In this document: piece after piece, positions 1 through 13,100 of the stretch
Numbering within the stretch: position 1 is the first letter of the stretch
How the letters are laid out: each line of letters starts with the position of its first letter
NCBI RefSeq assembly: GCF_902459465.1
Contig: NC_047068.1
Span: 1,860,001 to 1,924,000 of the forward strand
DNA length: 64,000 bases
From: Asterias rubens
Taxonomy: Eukaryota; Echinodermata; Asteroidea; Forcipulatida; Asteriidae
Direction: 5' to 3'
Program-made: the position numbers and the translations under genes
Notes under the pieces: generated by a model
What the model was told of the DNA's origin: nothing
Databases searched by the model: none
The model's input: only the letters and a program-made list of their open reading frames with translations

Positions 1-923
1 ATTTCTGCTGTGATTCTCTTATCTTAGGCTTTGAAAATGAGCTCCTTAATAATACATTAATTAGTAACTTGTAGCTGGAGATTGTCATTATTACCTTGTA
101 GATGATGACAATATCGACAGACATCCTTTAATCAAACGTTGCAGTGAGAAGAAAAAGCAAATTCCAAAATATTAAATAGTAGAGTCAATATCCATTTTCA
201 CACTCTTTCTTTCATCCCCGGGAAATGCAGCCCAGATGAGGCCCTGGGAGTTTGTTTACCCCATGGTTTACCACTTACCCCTACTCTAGACCAGGGGTAG
301 CTATTCCCCCGGGTATGCCTAATAAGCCATTTGCGTGTTAGATTTGAGTGTTGTGTGGTACATTGACGTGCTTGATCTCAAGTCACCACTTAAGTGTGAA
401 TTCCTCATACGACAGAGATATTTGCTATGTCCTATGATAAGGGGCAAAGTTATGTAACAGACAGTGAACACCCATACATAATTCTGAATGGATGTGTATG
501 ACACAATGGTACCAGGGTCTGCTTAGCTTGCCCCAAATCATGTGACATAGCAACTGTCTCTGTTGTCTGAGGAATTCAAATGTAAGCGGTGACTAGGCAA
601 GTCCTTGAACCAGACATTAATTGAATTTAACTCGCAAAAGGCTTATTGTCGGAGCAGACCAGGGGCAGGACCGGGGGTTTAGACATCATAGTGTGAAAAG
701 GCCCACCTATATTCACTGGGGGCAAAGAGCAAATGAATTACAGCCGTTATGGAGAGTGATATCAGTGTCTATGAACATGCTTGGAAAAAATGTTTGCATC
801 TTTTTGTTAATAGTAAACGCGCTAAAACTGACAACCAATAAAGGGTATGGTTAAAAGCTACATGGTTATTTCTGAAACAGATATACACAGAGTAAGACAA
901 GCAAGCTAGCCATCTACTGATGA
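1..923. other. Downstream flank / 3' UTR of UNK
   Basis: No further coding exon is visible. The bases next to 924 should be UNK 3' UTR. No canonical AATAAA is seen on the minus strand; a weak ATTAAA variant lies at 127-132. The short ORFs here show no family resemblance. Confidence 0.5.
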
Positions 924-1100
924 TCACAATGGAAACGCTACGGATAGTTTGGATGTAATTTGAGAATGACAGACAGGACAATTGAGTTTGGAAGAGGCGC
1001 AGATATCACACAGTACAAGGTGATGACAAGGTGACGTGGCTATACTCCTCTCACGTTCTTGGCACACGCAACACAACAAGGCCTCTTTGGTGTGTATTAT
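924..1100 (-). CDS. UNK: UNK terminal exon: C-terminal RING finger and stop
   Basis: The acceptor is a C-rich tract ending in AG at 1102-1101. The exon is open for 58 codons and ends at TGA (926-924). It encodes a C3HC4-type RING: CCVCQE, then SPCHH, LCDIC and NCPVC. The order and spacing match the human UNK C-terminus (CLKCQE, LPCQH, LCELC, ECPIC). Codon phase 0 joins exon 13, which ends GAAAGG before GTAAGT at 1881. No single open reading frame of useful length reveals this exon, so it is easily missed, but it shows that the gene is complete within the window. Confidence 0.93.
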   Translation of the reverse strand: MIHTKEALLCCVCQERERSIATSPCHHLVLCDICASSKLNCPVCHSQITSKLSVAFPL

Positions 1101-4100
1101 CTGGGGGGAATCAAAGTCAAGAATGATATTTAGTATGAGTTACAACATAACAATACCAACTGATGACACCTGTAGCTGCAGTCAAATGGTTATACTTATA
1201 GAACATTAGAAAATAGTATTAGCTGTTGCAAACTGCTCACCAACCAAAAGGACCAATGGTGTAAATGCAAAAAGAAGTTAATTGCCTGACGTTTCAACCC
1301 TAGCAGAGTCTTTGATAAGACTCTGCTAGGGTCGAGTTGCCAGGGTATTATTAACCTATAGAACTTAAAAAATGAAGTTGTCCCATTGGCTTATTTGATA
1401 TGCCGTAAAGGAAATATTTCTAGATGAAGGACAAGGAATGTCTTCTTTGCACTTCTTTATAATTGTATCATAAAACCATCGAATGGACCATCATTACAAT
1501 ATTGTTCCTAGTATAGAATGAGCATGTTGCTCCTAGCATTATTTTGTTACTTAATTGGCACAAAAACGAATGTTTGCTCTGACTATTTTCTTGTGACTGC
1601 AATGACTGATTGAACTTAAATCTTTGCAGGTTTGTTATTTCATGTTTGTGTTGGGTCACTAAAAGACACCAGTATTTGATTAAAAGAAATGTTGTCCATG
1701 TCATATAAACTTGACATATTTTGGAGGATGATTGTGCCTCCAATAATCCACATAACACTAAAAAAATGGTAATTGTTTCTTTCAAATCAAATCAAAACTA
1801 CTTAATAGCAATATTTGCTGCTGGGCAACTTTGTTTTATTGACACTTGCAGTTAATGGGTTATATCTTTGTAAAACTTACCCTTTCTAATCTGTCCAGGT
1901 CTGACTTTAGTTGCATTTGAAGTTGCTTGAGACTGCCTAATGGTACATTATTCAAGTCGCTTACTTTGTTCAATATGTGTAGAAAGGGTCCACCAGTCAA
2001 CCCTTCTATGTCCTGCTTTAGTGATTTGGCTTCATTGAATGCCTATATGGATACAAACAATAAGGAAACATTCTTAAATTACACATGAGATTGAGAGAGA
2101 AGCATCAGTCATAACTTCGATGACCAATTGAGCTCAAATTTTCACAGGTTTGTTATTTTATGCATATGTTGAGATACACCAAGTGAGAAGACAGGGGTCG
2201 ATTTCACAAAGAGTTAGGACTCGTCTTATCTCGAGTTAGGACGAGTAACTCGTCTTAAATTAGGATTAATCTCAAGGTCTGCATGCTACAGTGCAGGGTT
2301 GGGACTCGTCCTAAGTCCTAAGATTAATCTTAAGTTAGGAAGAGTACTGGAGCCTAAACTCACCTCCTCTTTAAGTTGCATTGCAACTTGCTTCTCCCTT
2401 TCTGCTAGTTTAGCTTTCTCACTCGCCTCATGGGCTTCCTTTTTCCATGCATCACATGCCTGTGGGTCAATAGTGACAAAGGTCAGAGTTAGAACGTTAA
2501 GTGACATTAGTGCGGCATTCCCTGCTTCCATAAGTACCTATTCTTTGCTCACGGTAAGCAGAGCCATGAAATTAGGCCCTGGTCTAAACCAAGGCAAGAA
2601 CCGTCACAGCTATTCTTTCTGTTCCTTATGCATTGTTAGATTAAAATGAACCATTAATTAACCAATGGTTAGCATTTGAAATTAATCACAATTAAACCTA
2701 ATCATAAAGTCATCTGAGAGTAATAGACAATGAACAAAAAAGGCAGGCAAGTCGACTAGACTCAAAACAATGCTCTTCTTTGATACTTCAAATGCGCTGT
2801 CATTGCAATAAAAATCAATTGGCTATATTTGAAGATACTGACCTGTTTCGCCTGGTTCCAAGACTCCTCCCATGTGTGTAGCTTATTCTTTAAGACACTA
2901 ATCTCTTCTTGGAATTTCCTGACTATATCTTCACTGTTTGAGTTTGGGTTACTGCCTACTGTGTGTGGGGAGTGTGGACCCCTGATTGCTGAGCCTGATG
3001 AGTCTAGTAACCGATTAATACTCATATGCCTCATGTAGGGTGTTGTGTTGGGTTGACTCATGAATGCTGCTGCTGCCTGTACGCAACAAAAGATCAGCAT
3101 TAAATAATTTTTTAACAATATCCACTGTTCTACAACTCTTCACTTAATTTGGTTTTACCAAACATTAATGTGCGTTAGCACTGTATACTGGTTGCTGACC
3201 CCACCATCCAGCTGCCGGGAATGGACCTCTTCCGCAGCCATTTGTACAGTACCTCTTAAACCGGTTCTGTTCGGACGCAGGGGCCATGCCGCAGCAGCCT
3301 ACACAAGTGGGGCTACCTTGCATCTATGTTTTGTGATTGTGGCGAACCCCAGCCGATGCGCCACATAATAGATGACTGCCCACTCTCTCACCTTGATGGT
3401 GGCATCGAAGCCCTTCACCTGGCTGAGGACCTAGCTGTAAACTGGCTTACGCACTTTAAAATGAGATCAGCATAGCATACAACATCATCATTTCAAATGA
3501 AATAGTAATTCCTATTAAAAACTGCACTAGCAAGCCGGACCACTTTACCACCAGACTAGTCAGGTCATAAGTCTACTGGCCCAACACTAAAACCACTGGC
3601 CTCATGCCTGCGGTCCAGTGTATAATTCAAACCAGGGGTAGGACTGTCTTTTTTCTTCAAAGGGTTTACTAATAATCTTCTTATAAAAACATGCAAGTAT
3701 TTGTTGTATATCCGAAGCATCCAATGTACTTAACTTATTGTCTAGTTTACTCACCTGTTCTAGCTGCTGTTGTTGCTGCTGATGCTGTAAGTGTGGTATA
3801 TAGGATAGCTGAGACATTGGAGAACTGGGACTATCCGTCACAGAGGATTTATTATTAGGTCCACTACCTATACTGCTGGAACTACCTGGTATGCTGACTG
3901 GGGCTGAACTTCCATAACCTAGACCTGAGAAAGATACAAGCTACAAATGTTAACTAATCCTCTATTAGTGCACTATTGGCCTTGATGATAGAGTTATGCA
4001 ACAGGATCGGATGTTTGTGTAGGGACGACCTGCTATCCTATCACAATTAGACTGCTGGCCTACATTTTGCCAGCCAGAAACAAATGATAATCACATACAA

Positions 4101-7100
4101 ATGCAATGGGGAATTTTGGGATGCTAGGTGGCTGCAGACTAACCAGTAAATCCTTTGTTCTTTGGTAATGTGAATATGCTCAGAACTATGTAAACAATGG
4201 AAATTTACCTGGAAAGTCTGCTGCCACCTAGCGTCCCAAAAGTCAACGTTGAATGAACTTCATGACTTAAATGCCCACAACTATCTACTCACATTGGTAA
4301 AATGCATTCACTCACAACTGCAATGATATTTTAATCTTGCCTGCTCAATGGAATGCACTTACTGTAGAGCTTTGAAGGCACTGAACATGTTTGGTAGTTG
4401 TGAAAGACCAGTCTTCTCACTTAGTTTATCCCAGCATGCATAAAATAACAAGCCTGTGAAAATTTCAACTCAATTGATCATTGAAGTTTCAAGAAAATAT
4501 CGAAAGAAAAAACACCCTTGTTGTACAAAATAGTGTGCTTTCAGATAGGAATAAAAGGCTTCTGGCCAGAAGTCTTTTATAATTTTAGTGAGAAATTACC
4601 TTTTTCTCAAAAACTACGTTACTTCAGAGGGAGTCGTTTCTCACAATGTTTTATACTATCAACAGCTCTCCAGTGCTTGTTACAAAGAAGGGTTTAATGC
4701 TGATATATATTTTGAGTAATTACCAAACGTGTACAGTGCCTTTTAATAACTGAAGTATAACTTTAAAAAAAAGTTACCCACTCGCCTATCTCTTATGAAA
4801 ATAATTGAAGTATAAGATTTAAGAACAAGTAACTCACTGGCCCTATAACTGATGGATATAATTGAAGTATAGCTTATAGCTTAGTTGTTCACTAGCCTGC
4901 AACTGACAAATGTAATATACAGCTTTAATAACCAGTTGCTCACTGACCTATGACTGATGAATATAATTAGAGTATAGTATAGGTAAAGCCATTGGACACT
5001 TTCGGTAAAAAAAAAAAAAAAAAAAAAAAAAAGTTCACAGATTTACAAATAACTTACAGGGTTTACAGAAGGTAATGGTGAAAGACTTCTCTTAAAATAT
5101 TATTCCATGAAATGCTTTACTTTTTGAGAAAACATTAAAAATATATCAATTCTAGATATCGAGAATAACAGATTTATTTTAAACACATGTCATGACCGGG
5201 CGAAACGTGCGGAAACAAGGGTGGGTTTTCCTGTTATTTTCTCCCGACTCCGATGACCGATTGAGCCTAAATCTTCACAGGTTTGTTATTATATATATAA
5301 GTTGTGATACATGAAGTGTGGGCCTTGGACAATACTGTTTACCGAAAGTGTCCAATAGCTTTAAAGAAGTAGCCACATTATACTTACTGCTGGGTAAATG
5401 CCCTATACTAGCTACAGAGCTTGATATAGATGATGTATCGTTGTCTAATTCTTTCTCCAATGCTGCTACGTCAATATCATCCAAATTCATATCATCCAAG
5501 GCATTTCCTGTACATAAAAAAGACATTTGAAATTAACATTAATTTTATTTCAAGGAGATATGTTTTTCATGTACAATTACAACATTCCATGCAACTAGTG
5601 AATGCTAAAAAGTCATTATCAATAATCAGATCCGAGTCCAAGTTGAGTCACTATGGGACACCAGTCTAAGGTCAACTTTGCAGTTATACAAATATTTTTT
5701 TTATGAACCTGAACAGTAATTACTTACATGTAAACCAGAGGCATGAAAAAGTGTTGTCTAATATCACAATGTATATATGTGAACAGTCTTATTTGGTTGT
5801 AATAAGGTTCATTTCTGAATATTATTTTAAAACTCTTTGTTAATTGACCGCAGTTCAACCTTTGGCTCAAATCATCATTTGATTGCAATAAACCACTCAA
5901 ATTGTTGGGGATTAGTGAATAAATTTTGTGTAGAAAGAACAACTGATCAAATAGTTTTACAACTTCTTTTTTTTTTCGGGGGGGGGGGGGCATTAGTTTT
6001 CCACTAAAAACGCTAACTAAAGCATAATCTCCCTTTTCATTCATCCATTCATTAATTTCTATTAAAAAAACCAACTGGCAGCACAAACTTGTGGCATTAC
6101 AAGGTAAAAATAGTGATAAAAATTGCATAGATAAAATACACAAAATTGCACCACCATGGGGTACATAGGGACATTATAAAACAAGACGACATTAATAGAA
6201 ATATATATTAAATAAACCACTAAAAGACAATACAATATGCACAGGGTGTTGTGGAAACCCTCTTATATACATTGAAACCCAACTATGGAATAAACCAGCT
6301 AAACAAAATGTAACCCTAGCAGTTAAAAACTGAACACATGACAAAAACAGTGATGACAAAAAATAGGAAAACAAATTTGATAAAACAAGATAAGACATCA
6401 TTGCAATGTTTGTCAAATACAATGACAAAGGTGTTATTAGTTAAATCTTACAAAAAGCATTAAGTAAGTCTTGAAGTAAGCCACCACACCTACCTATAAC
6501 TGACTCTACTGTATCACTAGTTGGATAGAATGGTGTTGCTGTAGCAGACATAGCGCTGGAAGCTGTAGAGCTGGAGCTTGATACAGTTGTTGTGAGTGGA
6601 TTCATTGATTGTAAATGGCTTGATGGTTGTAACATACTCTACAATACGATATATTTAGAGATAATTAGAATTTCATTCAACAAAATAGGGAAAAGTTTCC
6701 ATAATCAAGGAAATTTGTCCATCAAAACATGGAAATATTGACTTATTTTCAGGAGCATCTGCAGAACCAGGGAGGGTTTTGCTGCGAACAAAAGTTAGAA
6801 ACTTGCGCGGACCAAAGCCACAGAACAAGTGTCCGGTAAAGATAGCTATTGTGAATTATCTTTAGTACTCCTTGTATTTCTGCTTGTTTGTTAGAAAATC
6901 TTCCCGTCAATGGAACTCAGAAAACGCTAACGAGGGGAAAGCTGGCAACATCCAATCTCTTTCATATACAAACATTGGTTTAAACTCAATGATTATGCAT
7001 GTAAATTGCACAAATCAAGAAATTGTAATTTAGTAAAAAGGACCACATTATTTATTCTAGCCATTGTGAAATCAGCGACATGCTTGGGGATTCAAACCCA

Positions 7101-10100
7101 CAACCTGGTCATTGCAAGTCCTGCAGTCTAACCACTTGACCAAAGTCTTTTTGAGATATGGCGGACACAATGCTACAACAGATTAGGTTTGGGTGAATTT
7201 GTCTGTATATAACCAAACCAAAAAGTGCACTCCTATAGTGTCCACCATTGTGGAAGTGTTGTGGCCGAGCGGTTAAGAGCACGGAATTCAAACTCTGATG
7301 TTTCTGATCAGCAGAGTGTGGGTTTGAATCCCCAGCCGTGACACTTGTGTCCTTAAGCAAGACACTTAACCATTGCTTCGTCCTTCGGATGGGACGTAAA
7401 GCCGTTGGTCCCATGTGTTGTGTAACGCATGTAAATGAACCCAGTGCACTTTTCGAAAAGAGAAGGGGTTCGCCCAGGTGTTCGAAAAGAGAAGGGGTTC
7501 GCCCCGGTGTTCCTGGCTGTGGCTGCTGTATGCGCCGTAGCACTTTGTAAACCCTTATAAGGTGCTACATAATTGGGTCTCAAAATTCATCACTGCAATC
7601 ACCTATCTTTCTGAAAGTTTGTATATACTCAGCGCCTTGAGTACCTTGTTTGGTAGATACGTGTGCTATATAACACTTCGATATTATTATTATTATTATA
7701 TCTCAAGAAGGCTAATGGTGAAATATGCAATCAACAAGCTTGACAGTAACTGTAGGTGAACTTACAAATGAATCTTCTCTTTCTGACCCAGGTGCTCTTG
7801 GGTATATGTTAAAATGCAGACTATCTGATGAATAGCTACTAGATGTGCTGTTAGAGCGTGGCTTGGCTATTGGTCCTGGTGCACTGCTTGATGTTACAGA
7901 GGTGAATATAGACTCCCCAAACGATATCTAAAAGAGATGGGGGGAAAAATGGTCAATTCAAACCAGGCTTAGCGATCATCAAATTACTTCTTTAAAGGCT
8001 AGGTACTGTATCTTTGGTAACTACGGACCACAGAAATTCACTTGGTAAAGAGCACTAGAGAGTTGTTGATACTAAAAGCATTGTTAGAAACGGCACCCTT
8101 TTAAGCTATGTAGTTTTAAAGACACTGGACACTATTGATAATTGTCAAAGACCAGTCTTCTCAATTGGTGTATCTCAACATATGCATGAAATAACAAACC
8201 TGTGAAAATTTGAGCTCAATCGGTCGTCGAAGCTGCGAGATAATAATGAAAGCAAAAACGCCCTTGTCACACAAAGTTGTGTGCTTTCAGATGCTTGATT
8301 TCGAGACCTCAAATTCTAAAACCGAGGTTTCGAAATCAAATTCGTGGAAAATTACTTCTTTCTCAAAAACTACTCCACCTCAGAGGGAGCCGTTTCTCAC
8401 AATGTTTTATACTACCAACGTCTCCCCATTACTCGTTACCAAGTAAGGTTTTATACTAATAAATATTTTGAGTAATTACCAATAGTGTCCACTGCCTTTA
8501 AAGAAAAGGGAATTTTTCACCACTAGATCTGAGAAAAGCTTTAAGCCATTCTCCGGCATCTGGCATCACACAAGGGCAGGTTTTTTCCTTTCAATTTTTT
8601 GTTGCAACTTAGATGACCAATTGAGCAAAAATTTTCACGGGTTTGTTATTTCATGCATGTTGGTTTACACCAATTAAGGATACTGGTACTTGACAATTAC
8701 AAGAAATAAACCCTGCCTATTATTAACAGCTAGTGTCTAAATAATGTAAACTTCTTCACACGATAGGCAGACAAATACGGAAATAGATAATGTGAGCATT
8801 TACTGAACTTGTCTGGACAATATTTTAGCTACTTATTCAGTCACTATAGACCTTTCTTTTGCAACATCTCCACCCAAGTTTTTGCCAACCCAGGTTGGAA
8901 AACTATGGAAAACCATAAATGCAAATCAAGAAAAGATTCAGTGTTACAAAAATATTCAAAAATTGTGTTGATTTTGTTAAAAACAAAACAACTAATTATA
9001 AGAGGTATTTTATTTAATTGAAAGCTGGCTGAAAATGTTGAATTTGGTTAAAACATGTTTTTACGATTGAGTGTTTTACTAACATTCCGTGCACTATGCC
9101 ATCCAAGGCGGTTTGTTTATCAACAAAAGAAAGATCTATACCCATCATTTATATACCTCCTCTAAACCATTATGTTCTTTCTATTAGGAATTACCATACT
9201 CAAACATCAAACTAAAAACTCTGTGTATTTCCTCATACAGGGTGAATAATGCTTATAATAATGTACTCTTTAAATTTATTTGAAAACAAAAAATATCACC
9301 TGGAAATTTTTTGTCAAAGAAAAGATTTGTTCAACCACTCCATTTAACACACAGGCAACTATAAATTGTCAAAACATAGAGTCAAATACAAGGCACAGTA
9401 ATAATTTGTAATGGCAGAGATGAGAAACCAAAATGAGGAAATCAACGTTCCATGCCTGTATATATAGAAACTCACTACTGCACTTCCCTGTCTCTGTGTG
9501 TATGTCGAGAATAGAGCCTTGAAATGAGACTTCATCAAACCCTAGTATAGATTTGAAGTCCTGTGGTTAAAGGCATTGGACACACTTGGTAATTGTCAAA
9601 GACCAGTCTTCTCACTTGGTGCATCTCACAACATATGCATAAAATAAGAAACCTATGAAAATTTGAACTCAATTGGTCGTCGAAGTTGCGAGACAATAAT
9701 GGAAGAAAAACAGCTTTGTTTGCACAAGTTGTGTGCTTTCAGATGCTTGAATAATATTTGTGTGAGAATTTACTTTTTTTCTCAAAAAACTTTGTTACTT
9801 CAGAGGGAGCCGTTTCTAGTAATGTTTTTAACATCAACAGCTCTCCCTTGCTCATTACCAAATAGGTTTTTATGCTAACAATTATTTTGAGTAGTTTAAA
9901 TAGTGTCTAATGCCTTTAATAGCTGTAGTTCATACACACCTCAAATAGGCCCCCAAGGGGGAAAAGGCTTCATACTTGTATGCCTTCTTTTTGATTATGG
10001 ACGCCGAGGGGGCATAAAATTGAGTGCTCTTTGACAGTGATCATTATTGTCCTGGTTGGAAACTAACAAAGCCTCAAAAGATTTAAGAAGACAGTCACAA

Positions 10101-13100
10101 GTTCATGCTTATTTAAAATTGAAAATAGTACATGTAGCAACAGAAATGTAAGAGATTACAATACAACGTGTTACAAAATTGCTCTCAACCACGCAAACCA
10201 TTTTAGTTTTTACTCCAAAATTATTCGGTCATTATCAATAGGCCTACTGGTTATTATTGTTTTATTTTTCTGAAGACTGGTTCGTACTTCATGTGAAACA
10301 AATTTGACATCACAACTTATAATCATAGTAATTGTTTCCAAGAGTTACTATTTCACCTCGAGAGAATTGTTTATTCATAAGTTCCCTTCACTTTGAATTC
10401 ACATGGAGTATGAACCGGGTTTGACTCTGTCATTATGGTTAGCTTTTATACTAACCTGCTGTTGTAGAGATGAAGTGATTGTGTTTCCAACCATAGAAGA
10501 CAAACTAGTTGGTGTAAGCTGGGAGAGTAAACTCAAATCTTCACTAAAATCTCGTTGCGCTGTCATTTCCTCTGTGAGTACACACAAACAAACATTTCAA
10601 CAGTTATAACTTTTATCCTCTTATCCTTTTATCCAGTTAATCAAATGTTTACATAATACTTCTATGATGATAGTTTAATGATGATATATCACAACAAAAT
10701 ATGTGAAACACTAACTTCCTGAGCTTGGAAGTTATATGACACTTGTATTGTGCTTGTTTGCATCATAAGCAACAAAAAAGTTTGCAGACTAATTTCTCCA
10801 AAAGGTCTCAAATTCTATGTTGATGACAACTTGTTAGCCACACACACTATATATATGTAGATTCCTGTTAAAATTCCCGATGACTAGAGTTTAAATTTAC
10901 TACAAGTAATCTGGCTGGCTAGTTTGCGGTTGAAAAGCATCCTTTTAAAACGATGTATGGACAATTGAAAAAAGCCTACCGATTAGTGGAATGACAAGCT
11001 AACTGGTCCCTAACGCCATACTGCAAAAGTTATAAGCAAAGCCGGAAATCATGGGACACTAGAGGGCGCTGTAATTGAAAATGTTGAGTTTCACTACATT
11101 TTTAATTAAACTTTGTTATGACGATCATGTAGTGCCAATCACAAGTACATCCCCAATCATGATTTATTTATTTATATGCAGTACTAACACAGTAGGCATA
11201 CCATCAGAAAATAATAGCTGAATAAAGGCACAACAAAACAAAAATTTCCATAGAACAATGTAAGAGCTCTTACTTTGTTAATCTGGAAACAATAGTCAAA
11301 TACGATTTAGAAACAAGGAAGTTAAGCGCATAATAAACTTTAACCACTTTGCATTTTGACTGTGTGAGATTTATTACATCAATGAAATATTCCTTGACTG
11401 ATAGTTATTAAAAGCAAGCACTCAACGATCCAACAAAATGTCTCCTGAGCTTTATATTCAGAAATTGCACTTCCTGCCAAAATGTGATAAACAAAAGTTG
11501 TGGCATGCACCATTAAATGAGGGGGGAGGGGGGATTTTTCCTTCCTTTATTTAAATGAGCTTGCACTCTAAAGAGGCTTATAATTAAATGACTAGTGCAT
11601 CCTAACTTAATATGCCAAAATTACATGTTGTATTTATTTTATATACCCTAAGATTCTACCACAAGATCAAAGACACCTGAAGTTAAACATACAGACACAA
11701 CTACTACCCACCCCAATTCGAAGGGCTAAGGGCCCATGAATTTTAAAGATGAAGTTCATAATCTGCAATTGCAGGGGTGGATTTCACAAGAGTTAAGACT
11801 ATAGTCTTATCTCAAGTAAGGACGAATTAAATATAGGACTAGCCATATGTATTTTTATATATCCTAGGACTAGTCCTACTAAGTTAAGACTAGTCCTAAC
11901 TCTTTGTGAAATCGACCCCAGGTATCGTAGAGAAATCTGTCCCCCCGGAGATTCTGCCCCCCCCCCCCACCCCCCATTGGGAAATTAACATCCGCTGAAG
12001 TAAAGGAGGAGGATTCAAAAGAGCACGCTATCAGAAGAAGTAAAGAAACAGTTTGCCATATGGGGGGACACACAATCTCCTGCCACACAGGTTTAACAAC
12101 AAGATCTGAAAACACACTTACGGTCAACATGCGCAAACGCACAGAAGGGCCCCCTCGGGCAGTTGCCTGTTTGTTGCATGTCGTTACATTTAGTGGATTT
12201 ATAGATCTCTGGATGAAACTGTTGTTCTGTACGTGTATGACAGTATGGACACTGGTCCCCTTGTTCACAATTCTCAGGTTCACCCCACTCATCACCATGC
12301 TTTACATTGGGACATGGTGTGGATCTGTAATAGAAATACAAATAAGAAACTTTCATTTGTATTCAGAGGAGAGATGGTATACACCACTGGTTAAAGGCAG
12401 TGGACACATTTGGTAATTACTCAAACAAATTGTTGGCACAACAACTTACTTGGTAAAAAGCAATGGAGAGCTGTTGATAGTATAAAACATGGTGAGAAAC
12501 GGATCCCCTTGGAGTAACGCAGTTTTCGAGAAAGAAGTAATTTTCCACTAAAATATTCGAATTTGATTTCAAGACCTCCCGAAATCTAGCATCTGAAAGC
12601 ACACAACTTCATGTGACAAGGGTGTTTTTTCTTCCATTATTATCTTGCAACTTTGACTACCAATTGAGTTCAAATTTTCACAGGTTTGTTATTTTGTGCA
12701 TATGTTGAGAAACACCAAGTGAGAAGACTGGTCTTTGACAATTGCCAAAGGTGTCTAGTGTCTTTAAGGGAGTTGAAATATTCTTAACATTAATTTATGG
12801 GGTTGTGACTGCACCATTTAATTTGAGTATTTATTCCTAAAATGTTCATATATCTTAAGAACTGCTATTTGGGTGCACTCTCATTGCTCTGCTTATAATA
12901 TGATAGTAATAGGGTGTCTTGGCCGAGTGGATAAGAACACCGAACTCAAGCTCTGGTGCTTCTGTTTAGCAGAGTGTGAGTTCCAATCCCAGTAGTGACA
13001 CTTGTGTCCCTTAGCAAGACACTTAACTATAATTGCTTTTCTCCACCAAGGGGTAAATGGGTACCTGCGAGGGCAGAGATGCTTCTTGTGATCGATTTAG

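Noticed and set aside
2299-2649. 116-codon plus-strand ORF
   Set aside because: It is the antisense shadow of UNK exon 12 and the neighbouring foldback element.
7250-7330. Possible functional tRNA-Leu
   Set aside because: The head lacks a closing acceptor stem and is followed by the same body as other SINE copies at 20505 and 50075.
11879-12298. 139-codon minus-strand ORF
   Set aside because: It runs over UNK exon 5 in the wrong frame and into a C-rich tract; the true frame is the zinc-finger one.
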